From Methylovulum sp. (GTDB lineage: Bacteria; Pseudomonadota; Gammaproteobacteria; Methylococcales; Methylomonadaceae): 64,000 nucleotides of DNA. Each line of letters starts with the position of its first letter. The first letter of the stretch is position 1. This document shows positions 37,130 through 45,778 of this stretch, piece by piece. Location: positions 1 to 64,000 of the forward strand of contig NZ_JAQTZU010000007.1 in NCBI RefSeq assembly GCF_028687615.1, written 5' to 3'. The position numbers and the translations under genes were made by a program. The notes below the pieces were generated by a model. That model did not search any database. It was not told where the DNA came from and saw only the letters and a program-made list of their open reading frames with translations.

Positions 37130-38452
37130 ATGGCTTCAAAATTTTTAAACTCTCTTGGTGATAAAGAATATGAAGATTTAACTCTTAAACTTTTAAGTAT
37201 CCAAAACCATTGCTGTTTCATTTGCATTGAGAAGATTGACTTAAAACTCCATACGACAAACATTGACCATATCACACCGCTTGCTAACAAAGGCAGAGAC
37301 AGTGAAGAAAATTTTGCGGTGACACACGAGAGTTGTAATAAATCAAAGCAAGATGCAGATTTAAAAATTGCAAGAATCCTTTTCAAGTTGAAAAAGATAC
37401 AAGAAGAAACTCTTATCAAAGAAAATAAATCAGCTTCACTTAAACAGGTTTTGAGATATTACAACGGTTCAAAGTTTGACTTCAAATACTCAGTTGACGG
37501 CAATAAATTAAAGTACAGTTTTTCCGACATTGGTGACAATGGTATTTATGAAACTGAAATACAAACCGACTATCTTTCAAAAGAACAAACTTGTTTCATT
37601 TCTCTGCCACTTGAATACATTTTTCACGATGAGTTAATAAACCCAAGAGGAATAAACAGCAGTATTAGCAAGCTTGTAAAAGAGTTTGAAAAGAAAAATC
37701 CTCAATTGCATTTGAGTTTGGGAAGAATTGAAGAAAATACAATCAAAATATTTGACGGGCAACATAAAGCCGTAGCACAAATACTTTTAGGAACTAAAAA
37801 GCTATTAATACGAGTTTTTCTTTCGCCAGACATTGATAGATTAGTAGAAACAAATACAAATGCAGGAAGCGTTTTAAGCCAAATTGCCTTTGACAAATCA
37901 GTAATGAGGCAACTGAATAACACACTCTACTATGAAAGAATTAAAAAGTATCAAGACGACCACAATTTAAAAGCAGATGATTTTTCTTTTTCAGAGCAAA
38001 AGTTAGTGGAGTATTTCAAAGGCGACAATGCAAATATTAAGAAGTACATCATCGACAGTATCAAACATTCAATAACTGAAGCTAATGAAAATAAATTGAA
38101 AGATTACATTGATAGGGAAGGGAAAGCTAAAGAGGTTCCCATATCGTACAGTGCATTTGATAAATCATTTCTCACCATTTTTATTGACAGCAAACTATTG
38201 CTCCCGTCCCCTATTAACTTCAATTCTGATGAAGGGCTCAACCCAAGAGAGTTAGAAATAAGTCAGATAATTACTTTGCTCAATATTATTGCGGAAGAAA
38301 TTTACATCAATAAATTCCTTCCTGAAATTGGAGTGGGGAAAATTGAAAATAAAATTATGGCTGGCAAGGACAATGATATTACAGACGACCATTTGATTGC
38401 TTTTCGTATGAGTAAAGAAGAAATTATGTTTAACTGGCTGGGCTATATCTAA
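37130..38452 (+). CDS. HNH nuclease fused to DGQHR-type domain, apparently frameshifted
   Basis: N-terminal HNH nuclease: CxxC (Cys29, Cys32), IDHITPL (Asp46, His47) and VTHESCNKSK (His66, Cys69). The rest has FDGQHK at 208-213, the DGQHR signature shared with DndB-like proteins of phosphorothioation and related defence loci. The 440-residue frame ends at TAA (38450), but coherent coding continues in the +1 frame to 38744, so the ancestral protein was about 537 residues. The gene is strongly AT- and Lys-rich and has no Shine-Dalgarno sequence, traits of Bacteroidota genes, suggesting transfer. No partner defence genes are visible. Confidence 0.7.
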   Translation: MASKFLNSLGDKEYEDLTLKLLSIQNHCCFICIEKIDLKLHTTNIDHITPLANKGRDSEENFAVTHESCNKSKQDADLKIARILFKLKKIQEETLIKENKSASLKQVLRYYNGSKFDFKYSVDGNKLKYSFSDIGDNGIYETEIQTDYLSKEQTCFISLPLEYIFHDELINPRGINSSISKLVKEFEKKNPQLHLSLGRIEENTIKIFDGQHKAVAQILLGTKKLLIRVFLSPDIDRLVETNTNAGSVLSQIAFDKSVMRQLNNTLYYERIKKYQDDHNLKADDFSFSEQKLVEYFKGDNANIKKYIIDSIKHSITEANENKLKDYIDREGKAKEVPISYSAFDKSFLTIFIDSKLLLPSPINFNSDEGLNPRELEISQIITLLNIIAEEIYINKFLPEIGVGKIENKIMAGKDNDITDDHLIAFRMSKEEIMFNWLGYI

Positions 38453-38744
38453 AGATGTCATCGTAAATTATTTCAGTAATACAGGAAAGAAATTCAACAA
38501 CAATTCTTTGTTTCAACAGAAATTTGACGATCAACTTTGGAGCAACATTAGAAACTTTGTAATAAATTTAAAAATGCTTCCATTATGGAAAGACCGGGCA
38601 ATAGCTAATACAACTTTTTCAGGAAAGAAAAATTATGACTATTGGAAAACAATTTTTGATACTGGAAAAAGTTTAGATAATGTTCCTGTTTTAACAAAGC
38701 CATTAAACTATGTTGAAATGATAAAGCTAAACCAAACCGATTGA
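38453..38744 (+). pseudogene. C-terminal continuation of the HNH/DGQHR gene in the +1 frame
   Basis: About 97 codons (DVIVNYFSNTGKK, then LWSNIRNFVINLKMLPLWKD and KKNYDYWKTIFDTG) with the same Lys/Asn-rich style as the gene before it and no start codon at the junction. A single-base change near 38450 would rejoin them. Either the gene is inactivated, or a +1 shift at ATC-TAA is used, or the base call is wrong. Confidence 0.65.
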
Positions 38745-38916
38745 TCAAGTGACTGCAAACCTTGGCCGACATATTCAATATTGCCGTAGATTGGGTTAGA
38801 GGTGGCGTACTAATAGTGGGCTTTTAGGCGGCTCAACATTTTGAGTTTCGATATGTTGGGTTATTACTGCATCGCATAATCCAACCTAAAAGTCTCTTAT
38901 CCGAAGAGGTTTCATA

Positions 38917-39345
38917 ATGAGCAATTATCAAAAAGACTTTTACGGTTGGACGTGCGAACAAGCTGAGTTGCTTAGGGCTGGGCGGTTTAACGAGTTGGAC
39001 GTGTTAAACCTTGTTGAGGAAATAGAAACAATGGGTAGAAGCGAAAAACGTGAGTTCGAAAGCCGCCTTACCGTTTTACTGGTGCATCTTTTAAAATGGC
39101 AGTACCAGCCGACTCGCCGTGGCCGTAGTTGGCAATTGACAATTCAAGAACAGCGTCTTGAGTTTTTTGATGTGCTAAACGACAATCCAGGATTAAAACC
39201 GCAATTACAGGCACTACTAACGCATTCCTATCGGAAGGCTAAAATCAGGGCATCGAAAGAAACAGGCTTGGATATGGATGTTTTTCCAATGGCTTGCCCT
39301 TGGGAATTTCCCCAACTTATGGACGATGCTTTTTTGCCTGATTAA
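38917..39345 (+). CDS. DUF29-family protein
   Basis: A 142-residue protein with all DUF29 marks: MSNYQKDFYGWTCEQAELLR, LVEEIETMGRSEKREFESRL, LLVHLLKWQYQPTRRGRSW and the C-terminal CPWEFPQLMDDAFLPD. The family is widespread in cyanobacteria and gammaproteobacteria and has no proven function. A good GAAGAGG site precedes the ATG. It stands alone upstream of hisB. Confidence 0.9.
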   Translation: MSNYQKDFYGWTCEQAELLRAGRFNELDVLNLVEEIETMGRSEKREFESRLTVLLVHLLKWQYQPTRRGRSWQLTIQEQRLEFFDVLNDNPGLKPQLQALLTHSYRKAKIRASKETGLDMDVFPMACPWEFPQLMDDAFLPD

Positions 39346-39379
39346 CCGCTCCTGAAATGGCTTCATTTTATTTAAAATT

Positions 39380-39973
39380 ATGACCCAAAGAATCGCCACC
39401 ATCGAGCGCAACACGCTCGAAACCCAAATCAAAATTTCCATTAACGTGGATGGCACAGGCCAAGCCAGTTTTACTACAGGCGTGCCGTTCCTAGACCACA
39501 TGCTAGACCAAATGGCCCGGCATGGTTTGATCGACATGGACATCGTCGCCCACGGCGATTTGCAAATTGACGCGCACCACACCGTGGAAGATGTCGGCAT
39601 TACGCTAGGGCTAGCGGTGGCGAAAGCCATTGGTGATAAAAAAGGCATCGTCCGTTATGGACATTCATACATTCCGCTGGATGAAGCCTTGTCGCGGGTG
39701 GTGGTGGATTTTTCCGGTCGTTCTGGCTTGTTTTACAATGTCACGTTTCCGCGTGGCATGATCGGCTCGTTTGATGTCGATTTGTTCCGCGAATTTTTCC
39801 AAGGCTTTGTCAACCATGCGGGCGTGACTTTGCATATTGACAACCTCAAAGGTGTCAACGCGCACCATATTGCCGAAACGGTTTTCAAGGCGTTTGGACG
39901 CGCTTTGCGGATGGCGATGACAGCCGACGAACGTATGGCGGGCATTATGCCTTCCACTAAAGGCACACTTTAA
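39380..39973 (+). CDS. hisB: Imidazoleglycerol-phosphate dehydratase
   Basis: Sixth step of histidine synthesis. The 197-residue monofunctional enzyme has the paired metal motifs [17 protein letters not shown] and HADIKG-type [17 protein letters not shown], and [15 protein letters not shown]. It lacks the histidinol-phosphatase domain of enterobacterial HisB. First gene of the his cluster, separated from hisH by a 215-base gap containing an inverted repeat. Confidence 0.97.
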   Translation: MTQRIATIERNTLETQIKISINVDGTGQASFTTGVPFLDHMLDQMARHGLIDMDIVAHGDLQIDAHHTVEDVGITLGLAVAKAIGDKKGIVRYGHSYIPLDEALSRVVVDFSGRSGLFYNVTFPRGMIGSFDVDLFREFFQGFVNHAGVTLHIDNLKGVNAHHIAETVFKAFGRALRMAMTADERMAGIMPSTKGTL

Positions 39974-39986
39974 TCTATACCGTTTA

Positions 39987-40155
39987 TTGTCCACGAAAAA
40001 CACGAAAGGCACGAAAGGCACGGAATTAATCCGTTTTAAGTATTTACATACCTGTTGGTGTAGGATTAACCTCAAGCAATCCTATTATTTTGCAAATTAC
40101 TTTTTCGTGCTTTTCGTGTCGCCTAATGCGCCTACTGTTGGCTTTCGTGGACAAA
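39987..40155. repeat. Inverted-repeat element between hisB and hisH
   Basis: TTGTCCACGAAA on the left (39987-39998) is mirrored by TTTCGTGGACAA on the right (40143-40154), and inside lie short direct units CACGAAAGG (left) and opposing TTTTCGTG units (right). The whole can fold on itself. It looks like a degenerate MITE or palindromic repeat; no clear target duplication is seen and it is the only copy in this window. Confidence 0.55.
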
Positions 40156-40188
40156 AATGATTTATAACATCATCTTTACTGAATTTTT

Positions 40189-40824
40189 ATGTCTTCTGTT
40201 GCTGTAATTGATTATGGAATGGGCAATTTGCATTCGATTGCCAAAGCCTTGCAACATGCCGCGTCTGATATGGTCGTGTGCGTCACCGCCGATGCCCGGA
40301 CGATCTTGCAAGCCGACCGCGTGGTGTTTCCAGGCGTTGGGGCGATACGCGATTGTATGCACGCTTTACATGAGTCCGGTTTGGCGGAGGTGGTTTTGCA
40401 AGTCGCCAAAACTAAACCCATGCTGGGCATTTGTTTGGGAATGCAGGCACTGTTGACTGATAGTGCAGAAAACGGTTTGACCTGTGGATTGAACGTTTTT
40501 TCCGGTCACGTTGTACGTTTTGCCGATGACCTCGCTGATGCTGATGGTACGCGTCTGAAAATCCCCCACATGGGGTGGAATCAGGTCCGGCAACAGCCGC
40601 ATCCTTTATGGCAAGGCATTCCCCAGGACAGCCGTTTTTATTTCGTCCATAGCTATTACGCTCAGCCTGATGAGGCGTCCATCGTTGCGGCGACCACCGA
40701 TTATCCAACCCCGTTTGCCTGTGCATTGGCGCAAGACAATGTCTTTGCCGTACAATTTCACCCCGAAAAAAGCCAGGCCGTAGGCTTGCAATTGCTGAAC
40801 AATTTTTTGCACTGGGATGTGTAG
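40189..40824 (+). CDS. hisH: Imidazole glycerol phosphate synthase, glutaminase subunit
   Basis: Class I glutamine amidotransferase of 211 residues supplying ammonia to HisF. Start motif VAVIDYGMGNLHSIAKAL, nucleophile elbow LGICLGMQAL (catalytic Cys), and the catalytic His and Glu in AVQFHPEKSQ. hisF is separated from it by hisA and two extra genes. Confidence 0.97.
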   Translation: MSSVAVIDYGMGNLHSIAKALQHAASDMVVCVTADARTILQADRVVFPGVGAIRDCMHALHESGLAEVVLQVAKTKPMLGICLGMQALLTDSAENGLTCGLNVFSGHVVRFADDLADADGTRLKIPHMGWNQVRQQPHPLWQGIPQDSRFYFVHSYYAQPDEASIVAATTDYPTPFACALAQDNVFAVQFHPEKSQAVGLQLLNNFLHWDV

Positions 40825-40887
40825 GGCCGTGAGAGGCGCGTCACCTAATTCCGGTCATGTCTTTATTGAGTTGAGGAACCACTTGTT

Positions 40888-41622
40888 ATGCTGTTAATCC
40901 CCGCTATCGATTTAAAAGAAGGGTTGTGTGTGCGCTTGCGCCAAGGCCGCATGGAAGATGATACGGTGTTTTCCGATGACCCGGTGGCGGTGGCGGGGCG
41001 TTGGGTGGCTGCGGGGGCAAAGCGTCTACATTTGGTTGATTTGGACGGGGCGTTTGCGGGCAAGCCCAGAAACGCCGAGGTAATCCACGCGATAGTCGAA
41101 GCCTACCCTGATTTGATCATCCAAATCGGCGGCGGCATCCGTGACGAAGAAACGGTTGAAGCGTACCTGAATGCAGGTGTCGAGTATGTGATTATCGGCA
41201 CCAAAGCGGTGAACGAACCGCATTTTGTCCGTGATGTGGCGATGGAATATCCGCGCCGTATTATCGTCGGCTTGGATGCCAAAGATGGCAGGGTTGCCGT
41301 GGATGGCTGGTCGAAACTGTCCAAACACGATGTCATTGATCTGGCCCGGCATTTTGAAGCCGATGGCGTGGAAGCGATTATTTACACGGATATTGCCCGC
41401 GATGGCATGATGCAGGGTGTCAACGTCGATGCCACCGCACGCTTGGCACGGGCAATTACAATTCCGGTGATTGCTTCGGGCGGCATCACCAATCTTGACG
41501 ATATTAGGGCATTGGGTGCTTTTGCCCATGAAGGCATTATGGGTGCGATTACCGGACGCGCCATTTATGAAGGCACGTTGGATTTTGCTGAAGGGCAAAA
41601 AATTGCGGAATGTTATTCATGA
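40888..41622 (+). CDS. hisA: Phosphoribosyl-formimino-AICAR-ribotide isomerase
   Basis: TIM-barrel Amadori isomerase, 244 residues. [20 protein letters not shown] has the catalytic base Asp, [14 protein letters not shown] has the general-acid Asp, and [13 protein letters not shown] is the phosphate loop. Its TGA overlaps the ATG of the HEPN gene (ATGA), so the inserted cassette is translated from the his mRNA. Confidence 0.97.
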   Translation: MLLIPAIDLKEGLCVRLRQGRMEDDTVFSDDPVAVAGRWVAAGAKRLHLVDLDGAFAGKPRNAEVIHAIVEAYPDLIIQIGGGIRDEETVEAYLNAGVEYVIIGTKAVNEPHFVRDVAMEYPRRIIVGLDAKDGRVAVDGWSKLSKHDVIDLARHFEADGVEAIIYTDIARDGMMQGVNVDATARLARAITIPVIASGGITNLDDIRALGAFAHEGIMGAITGRAIYEGTLDFAEGQKIAECYS

Positions 41623-42098
41623 ACAGTGCTGCTGAAATAAAACAGTTGGCTGATGTACGATTAGAAGAAGCGGAAATATTGTGTGTGGCGGGTAAATATG
41701 ATGGCGCATTTTACTTGGCGGGATATAGTGTCGAACTTATGTTAAAGGCTAAAATTTGTGAAAATTTTGGTATTGATGCTTTATTTGACGAAAGCTTACA
41801 AACGCCTTACGGCATTAGAGCCGTCAGGGACTCAGTCAAAAAACATGATATTAGGGTATTGTTCATTTACAGCGGGTTGTTAGCTAAGTTTCAAAAAGCA
41901 AAAGCATATAAACAAAAGCTAATGACAGCTTATAGTTATTTGATTAAGGCATCAGGGAAAGACACAAAAGAAGATACATTATGGAGCGAACAGGTTAGGT
42001 ATCTGCCCATCGGCTCTAAAAAACAGCAAGAAGTGCAAGAGCTTATTGAATTGCTAAAAGATAATGAAGGGTTATTGAAATGGATAAGAGACAATTAG
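41619..42098 (+). CDS. HEPN-domain protein inside the his operon
   Basis: A 159-residue helical protein with the HEPN pattern: [20 protein letters not shown] (helix carrying the Ala-Gly-Tyr-x-x-Glu core) and RDSVKKH (Arg70-x5-His76), which fits the R-x4-6-H ribonuclease motif. It does not match the HepT RX4HXY form. The ATG at 41619 overlaps the hisA stop; an ATG three codons upstream would lie inside hisA. The following unknown gene overlaps by 19 bases. Whether it cuts RNA is not shown. Confidence 0.75.
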   Translation: MNSAAEIKQLADVRLEEAEILCVAGKYDGAFYLAGYSVELMLKAKICENFGIDALFDESLQTPYGIRAVRDSVKKHDIRVLFIYSGLLAKFQKAKAYKQKLMTAYSYLIKASGKDTKEDTLWSEQVRYLPIGSKKQQEVQELIELLKDNEGLLKWIRDN

Positions 42099-42397
42099 AG
42101 TCAGAGCTGGAAACTTTCAAACAAGCGTGTATTGCTGAAGGCTGTATCCGTGCAGATAATGAATATGGCTTTGAGTTTGAAGAAACCTATCCAGGGATAT
42201 TCATTATTAATGTCAATGCTACAAAAAACTGGTTAAATGACAAATATCATGTTTCCGCATTAAATGATCTGATCGGGTTGCTTTATAGGACAACCGAACT
42301 TGAAACACGAGAAAGCATTCTTACCCTCCGGCTTTGCCAAGAAGATGAATTTAACCGAGTTTCCTACGATACCTTGCCTCCCCAAAAAGCCGCATGA
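42080..42397 (+). CDS. Unknown acidic protein, partner of the HEPN gene
   Basis: A 105-residue protein, acidic, with no nucleotidyltransferase motif (no G-S-x9-D-x-D) and no obvious DNA-binding fold. Segments such as [20 protein letters not shown] suggest an alpha/beta domain. It overlaps the HEPN gene by 19 bases and ends at ATGA with hisF, so it is part of the same mRNA. By position it may be an antitoxin or a partner protein, but I do not recognise it. Confidence 0.65.
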   Translation: MDKRQLESELETFKQACIAEGCIRADNEYGFEFEETYPGIFIINVNATKNWLNDKYHVSALNDLIGLLYRTTELETRESILTLRLCQEDEFNRVSYDTLPPQKAA

Positions 42398-43167
42398 CCC
42401 TAGCCAAACGCATCATCCCCTGCCTAGACGTTGACAATGGCCGCGTCGTTAAAGGCGTAAAATTTGTCGATATCCGTGATGCAGGCGATCCGGTCGAAAT
42501 CGCCCGCCGTTATGACCGCGAAGGCGCGGACGAAATCACCTTCCTCGACATCACCGCCACCCATGACAACCGCGACACCATTGTCCATGTCGTTGAGCAA
42601 GTCGCCAGCGAAGTGTTTATTCCGTTGACTGTAGGCGGAGGCATCCGCACCTTGGATGATATTCGCCGGATGCTTAACGCCGGAGCGGACAAGGTCGGTA
42701 TCAATAGCGCGGCGGTGTTCCGCCCTGAATTTGTCCAAGAAGCGGCGGAGCGGTTCGGTTCGCAATGTATCGTCGTCGCCATTGATGCGAAAAAAACCAG
42801 CCAAGACGGTGCAGCGGCACGATGGGAAATTTTTACCCACGGTGGGCGTAAAGCCACAGGTATAGACGCAATCGAATGGGCGAAGAAAATGGTCGCTTAC
42901 GGGGCAGGGGAGATACTGCTGACCAGCATGGATCGGGATGGAACCCGCGAAGGTTTTGATTTGCCTTTGACCCGCGCGATTAGCGAAGCCGTTGCCGTGC
43001 CAGTGATTGCTTCCGGTGGTGTTGGTTTGTTGGATCATCTGGCGGATGGTGTCATACAAGGCAAAGCCGATGCGGTGTTGGCGGCGAGCATTTTCCATTT
43101 TGCCGAATATACGGTGCAGCAGGCCAAAGAACACATGCGCACCCGTGGCATTGAGGTGCGCTTATGA
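42394..43167 (+). CDS. hisF: Imidazole glycerol phosphate synthase, cyclase subunit
   Basis: TIM-barrel cyclase, 257 residues, which uses ammonia from His[16 protein letters not shown] holds the catalytic Asp near position 11 and [14 protein letters not shown] the second site; [13 protein letters not shown] binds phosphate. Start overlaps the preceding unknown gene by 4 bases, and its end overlaps hisI by 4. Confidence 0.97.
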   Translation: MTLAKRIIPCLDVDNGRVVKGVKFVDIRDAGDPVEIARRYDREGADEITFLDITATHDNRDTIVHVVEQVASEVFIPLTVGGGIRTLDDIRRMLNAGADKVGINSAAVFRPEFVQEAAERFGSQCIVVAIDAKKTSQDGAAARWEIFTHGGRKATGIDAIEWAKKMVAYGAGEILLTSMDRDGTREGFDLPLTRAISEAVAVPVIASGGVGLLDHLADGVIQGKADAVLAASIFHFAEYTVQQAKEHMRTRGIEVRL

Positions 43168-43550
43168 ACTGGTTAGATGAAATTCGCTGGACAGCAGATG
43201 GTTTAATTCCCGTCATCGCCCAACAATCCGCTAATGGCAGGGTGGTGATGTTCGCGTGGATGAACCGTGAATCCCTGGTTTTGACCGCCCAAGAAGGCTA
43301 TGCCGTGTATTGGTCGCGTTCACGCAATAGGTTATGGCGTAAAGGCGAAGAATCAGGGCATCGGCAAAAAGTCATCAGCATCCAACTGGATTGTGACGAA
43401 GACGTGATTTTGCTGGAGATTGAACAAGAAGGCGGCATCGCTTGTCACACTGGGCGCGAAAGTTGTTTTTATCGGCAGTTGCGTGATGGGCAATGGCAAG
43501 TGATTGATCCGGTTATCAAAGATCCTGAAAGCATTTATAAAAAGCTATGA
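43164..43550 (+). CDS. hisI: Phosphoribosyl-AMP cyclohydrolase
   Basis: Third step of histidine synthesis; zinc enzyme of 128 residues. [10 protein letters not shown] and [18 protein letters not shown] are family signatures, and the metal ligands are in QLDCDED and [10 protein letters not shown]. Monofunctional, without the HisE domain that is fused in enterobacteria. Overlaps hisF and hisE by 4 bases each. Confidence 0.97.
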   Translation: MNWLDEIRWTADGLIPVIAQQSANGRVVMFAWMNRESLVLTAQEGYAVYWSRSRNRLWRKGEESGHRQKVISIQLDCDEDVILLEIEQEGGIACHTGRESCFYRQLRDGQWQVIDPVIKDPESIYKKL

Positions 43551-43867
43551 ACGACACCTTAAGCCAACTCGCCCAGGTCTTGGAAGAACGCAAACAACAA
43601 TCTGCCGACAAATCCTATGTCGCCAGTTTGTATGCAAAAGGTTTGGACACCATTTTGAAAAAAATTGGCGAGGAAGCGACAGAAACCGTGATCGCGGCGA
43701 AGAACGGCGATAAACAACAAATGGTTTATGAAACCGCTGATTTATGGTTTCATTGTATGGTGATGCTTGCCGATCAGGGCCTGCATCCTAATGATGTCTT
43801 AACAGAATTACAACGGCGTTTTGGTTTGTCCGGGCTTGAAGAAAAAGCCCTGCGTCATAATAAATAA
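43547..43867 (+). CDS. hisE: Phosphoribosyl-ATP pyrophosphatase
   Basis: Second step of histidine synthesis; all-alpha MazG-like fold of 106 residues. Signature residues lie in [33 protein letters not shown] and the metal-binding ETADLWFH. Last gene of the his cluster; tatA begins 27 bases later on the same strand, so read-through is likely. Confidence 0.96.
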   Translation: MNDTLSQLAQVLEERKQQSADKSYVASLYAKGLDTILKKIGEEATETVIAAKNGDKQQMVYETADLWFHCMVMLADQGLHPNDVLTELQRRFGLSGLEEKALRHNK

Positions 43868-43893
43868 ACAAATAACCATAGTGGAGTTTGAAA

Positions 43894-44109
43894 ATGGGTT
43901 TTAGTATTCCTCATTTGTTAGTTGTGTTGGCGATTGTCATGGTTGTTTTTGGGACAAAACGCTTGCGCAATCTAGGTACGGATCTGGGCGGTGCGATTAA
44001 AGGTTTCCGTACCGCGATTAAAGACGGAGAAGACGGCAAAAAGCTTGATGATGACGAAGACCAGGCCATTGATGGCGAAGTGACAGCCAAAAAAACCGAT
44101 AAGGTTTAG
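43894..44109 (+). CDS. tatA: Twin-arginine translocase subunit TatA
   Basis: A 71-residue pore-forming subunit: a single N-terminal helix ([20 protein letters not shown]) with the FGTKRLR hinge, amphipathic helix ([16 protein letters not shown]) and acidic tail. ATG at 43894 is preferred to a TTG two codons earlier; GTGGAG is about eight bases upstream. First of tatABC. Confidence 0.95.
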   Translation: MGFSIPHLLVVLAIVMVVFGTKRLRNLGTDLGGAIKGFRTAIKDGEDGKKLDDDEDQAIDGEVTAKKTDKV

Positions 44110-44116
44110 CCAAGCC

Positions 44117-44431
44117 ATGTTTGAAGTAGGATTTTCCGAGCTGTGCATGATAGCCCTGGTCGCTTTACTGGTGATCGGGCCGGAACGCTTGCCCAAGTTT
44201 GCACGTCTGGCAGGGTTTTGGATAGGCAAAACCCGCAATATGGTGGCGAACGTCAAGTCCGAAATCCATGCCGAGCTACAGGCCGAAGAAATGCGGCAGT
44301 TGCTGAAATCGCAATCCGGTTTGGATGAGCTGCAACAACTTCAAGATGAGTTTTCCCATACCATCCATTCTGTCAAATTATCTTCTGAAGTTTTGGAAGA
44401 CAGTAGCAAACAAAGCAATCCAGATGAATAA
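44117..44431 (+). CDS. tatB: Twin-arginine translocase subunit TatB
   Basis: A 104-residue Tat component with [20 protein letters not shown] then [12 protein letters not shown], where the Glu near position 8 and the G-P-E-R hinge distinguish TatB from TatA. It helps TatC receive twin-arginine signal peptides. Overlaps the tatC start by 8 bases. Confidence 0.94.
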   Translation: MFEVGFSELCMIALVALLVIGPERLPKFARLAGFWIGKTRNMVANVKSEIHAELQAEEMRQLLKSQSGLDELQQLQDEFSHTIHSVKLSSEVLEDSSKQSNPDE

Positions 44432-45218
44432 CGGTGATTTTGAAGAATCGGTAGGACAGTCATTTATCAGCCACCTTGTTGAATTGCGTGACCGTTTGCT
44501 CAAGGTGATTTTGTGTGTGCTGTTGATCTTTATAGGCTTGGCATACTATGCCAATGAAATTTATAGTATTTTAGCAGGGCCTTTGCTACAGCATCTGCCC
44601 AAAAATAGCACCATGATCGCCATCGAAGTGGCGTCGCCTTTTTTCACGCCGTTTAAGCTGGCATTTATTGCCGCGATTTTTATCTCGGTCCCCGTCATAC
44701 TTTACCAATTTTGGGCATTTGTCGCCCCTGGCCTGTACAAGCACGAACAACGCTTGGTGTTTCCATTGCTAATCGCCAGCACACTGCTGTTTTATACTGG
44801 CGTCGCCTTCGCTTATTTTGTTGTGTTTCCGCTGATTTTCAGATTTTTGACCGCCGCCGCGCCAGTGGGCGTTACGGTTATGACCGATATTTCCCAATAT
44901 CTGGATTTTGTCCTGGCAATATTTTTCGCGTTCGGCGTGTGTTTTGAAATCCCGATATTCACCATTGTGTTGGTCTGGACCGGCTTCATTTCCTCGGACG
45001 ATTTGGCGGAAAAACGCCCTTATGTCATTGTCGGTGTGTTTGTCGTCGCCATGTTTTTAACGCCGCCTGACGCGCTGTCACAAACGTTGCTGGCGATACC
45101 TATGTGGATGTTGTTCGAGATAGGGTTGTTATGTTCACGGCTGTTTGTGCATAAAACCGAAGAAGATGACGATAACCTGCCGGTCAGGTTGGACGCTGTC
45201 CATAAACACGAAGAGTAG
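44424..45218 (+). CDS. tatC: Twin-arginine translocase subunit TatC
   Basis: Six-helix membrane receptor of 264 residues. [17 protein letters not shown] is the N-terminal signature, [20 protein letters not shown] the conserved cytoplasmic/periplasmic loop, and [12 protein letters not shown] lies in helix 4. ATG at 44424 is chosen; longer frames starting inside tatB add sequence foreign to the family. Confidence 0.96.
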   Translation: MNNGDFEESVGQSFISHLVELRDRLLKVILCVLLIFIGLAYYANEIYSILAGPLLQHLPKNSTMIAIEVASPFFTPFKLAFIAAIFISVPVILYQFWAFVAPGLYKHEQRLVFPLLIASTLLFYTGVAFAYFVVFPLIFRFLTAAAPVGVTVMTDISQYLDFVLAIFFAFGVCFEIPIFTIVLVWTGFISSDDLAEKRPYVIVGVFVVAMFLTPPDALSQTLLAIPMWMLFEIGLLCSRLFVHKTEEDDDNLPVRLDAVHKHEE

Positions 45219-45229
45219 GGTAGAAAAGT

Positions 45230-45382
45230 ATGGAAAACTACAAACAAAGCAAAAAAGCCAGATATGCTGCGTCGGTCATTTATTTGATGGTCCTGGCGTT
45301 CCTGGTCATAGGTACGCTTTTATCCAAAGACAACAAACTAGAAGCATCGTCACAACAAGAAAAACAGGCTGTGATTAAATAA
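45230..45382 (+). CDS. 50-residue single-span membrane protein after tatC
   Basis: A complete small frame: basic start MENYKQSKKARYAAS, one helix (VIYLMVLAFLVIGTLL, about 17-32) and a polar tail ending QEKQAVIK. Eleven bases follow the tatC stop and no terminator intervenes, so it is probably the last gene of the tat transcript. No family recognised; the positive-inside rule predicts the N-terminus in the cytoplasm. Confidence 0.55.
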   Translation: MENYKQSKKARYAASVIYLMVLAFLVIGTLLSKDNKLEASSQQEKQAVIK

Positions 45383-45465
45383 TCGTCGTGTGTCACTGCG
45401 AAAAAAGTGTAAATGACTTGACTAAACAGCCGTAATCGGGTCTAATAGCCGTCTTTTGTAGCTTC

Positions 45466-45541
<76 letters not shown>

Positions 45542-45589
45542 CTACAAAAACTGGCAATTCCCACATCGGAATTGTTTACCGAATATCAA

Positions 45590-45665
<76 letters not shown>

Positions 45666-45674
45666 TGATTATTA

Positions 45675-45701
45675 AAAAAACCGGCTTTTGCCGGTTTTTT
45701 T
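45675..45701 (+). terminator. Rho-independent terminator of the tRNA-Phe pair
   Basis: AAACCGGC-TTTT-GCCGGTTTTTTT: a 6 to 8 pair GC-rich stem with a following T-run, and an A-run on the other side so that it can also stop minus-strand transcripts. Confidence 0.9.
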
Positions 45702-45778
45702 ATGCCTGATGGTTTGGAATGTGTCAGGAATTCTGTGTAGGTGGCGGCGCATTGGATGCGCCGCCCCCCGTAATCAGC

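Noticed and set aside
41610-42098. HEPN-type gene as part of histidine biosynthesis
   Set aside because: No his enzyme of this kind is known and all needed his steps are covered by other genes; its presence is better explained as an inserted cassette.
42424-43134. 236-codon minus-strand frame opposite hisF
   Set aside because: Lies fully within hisF and has no recognisable motif or ribosome site.
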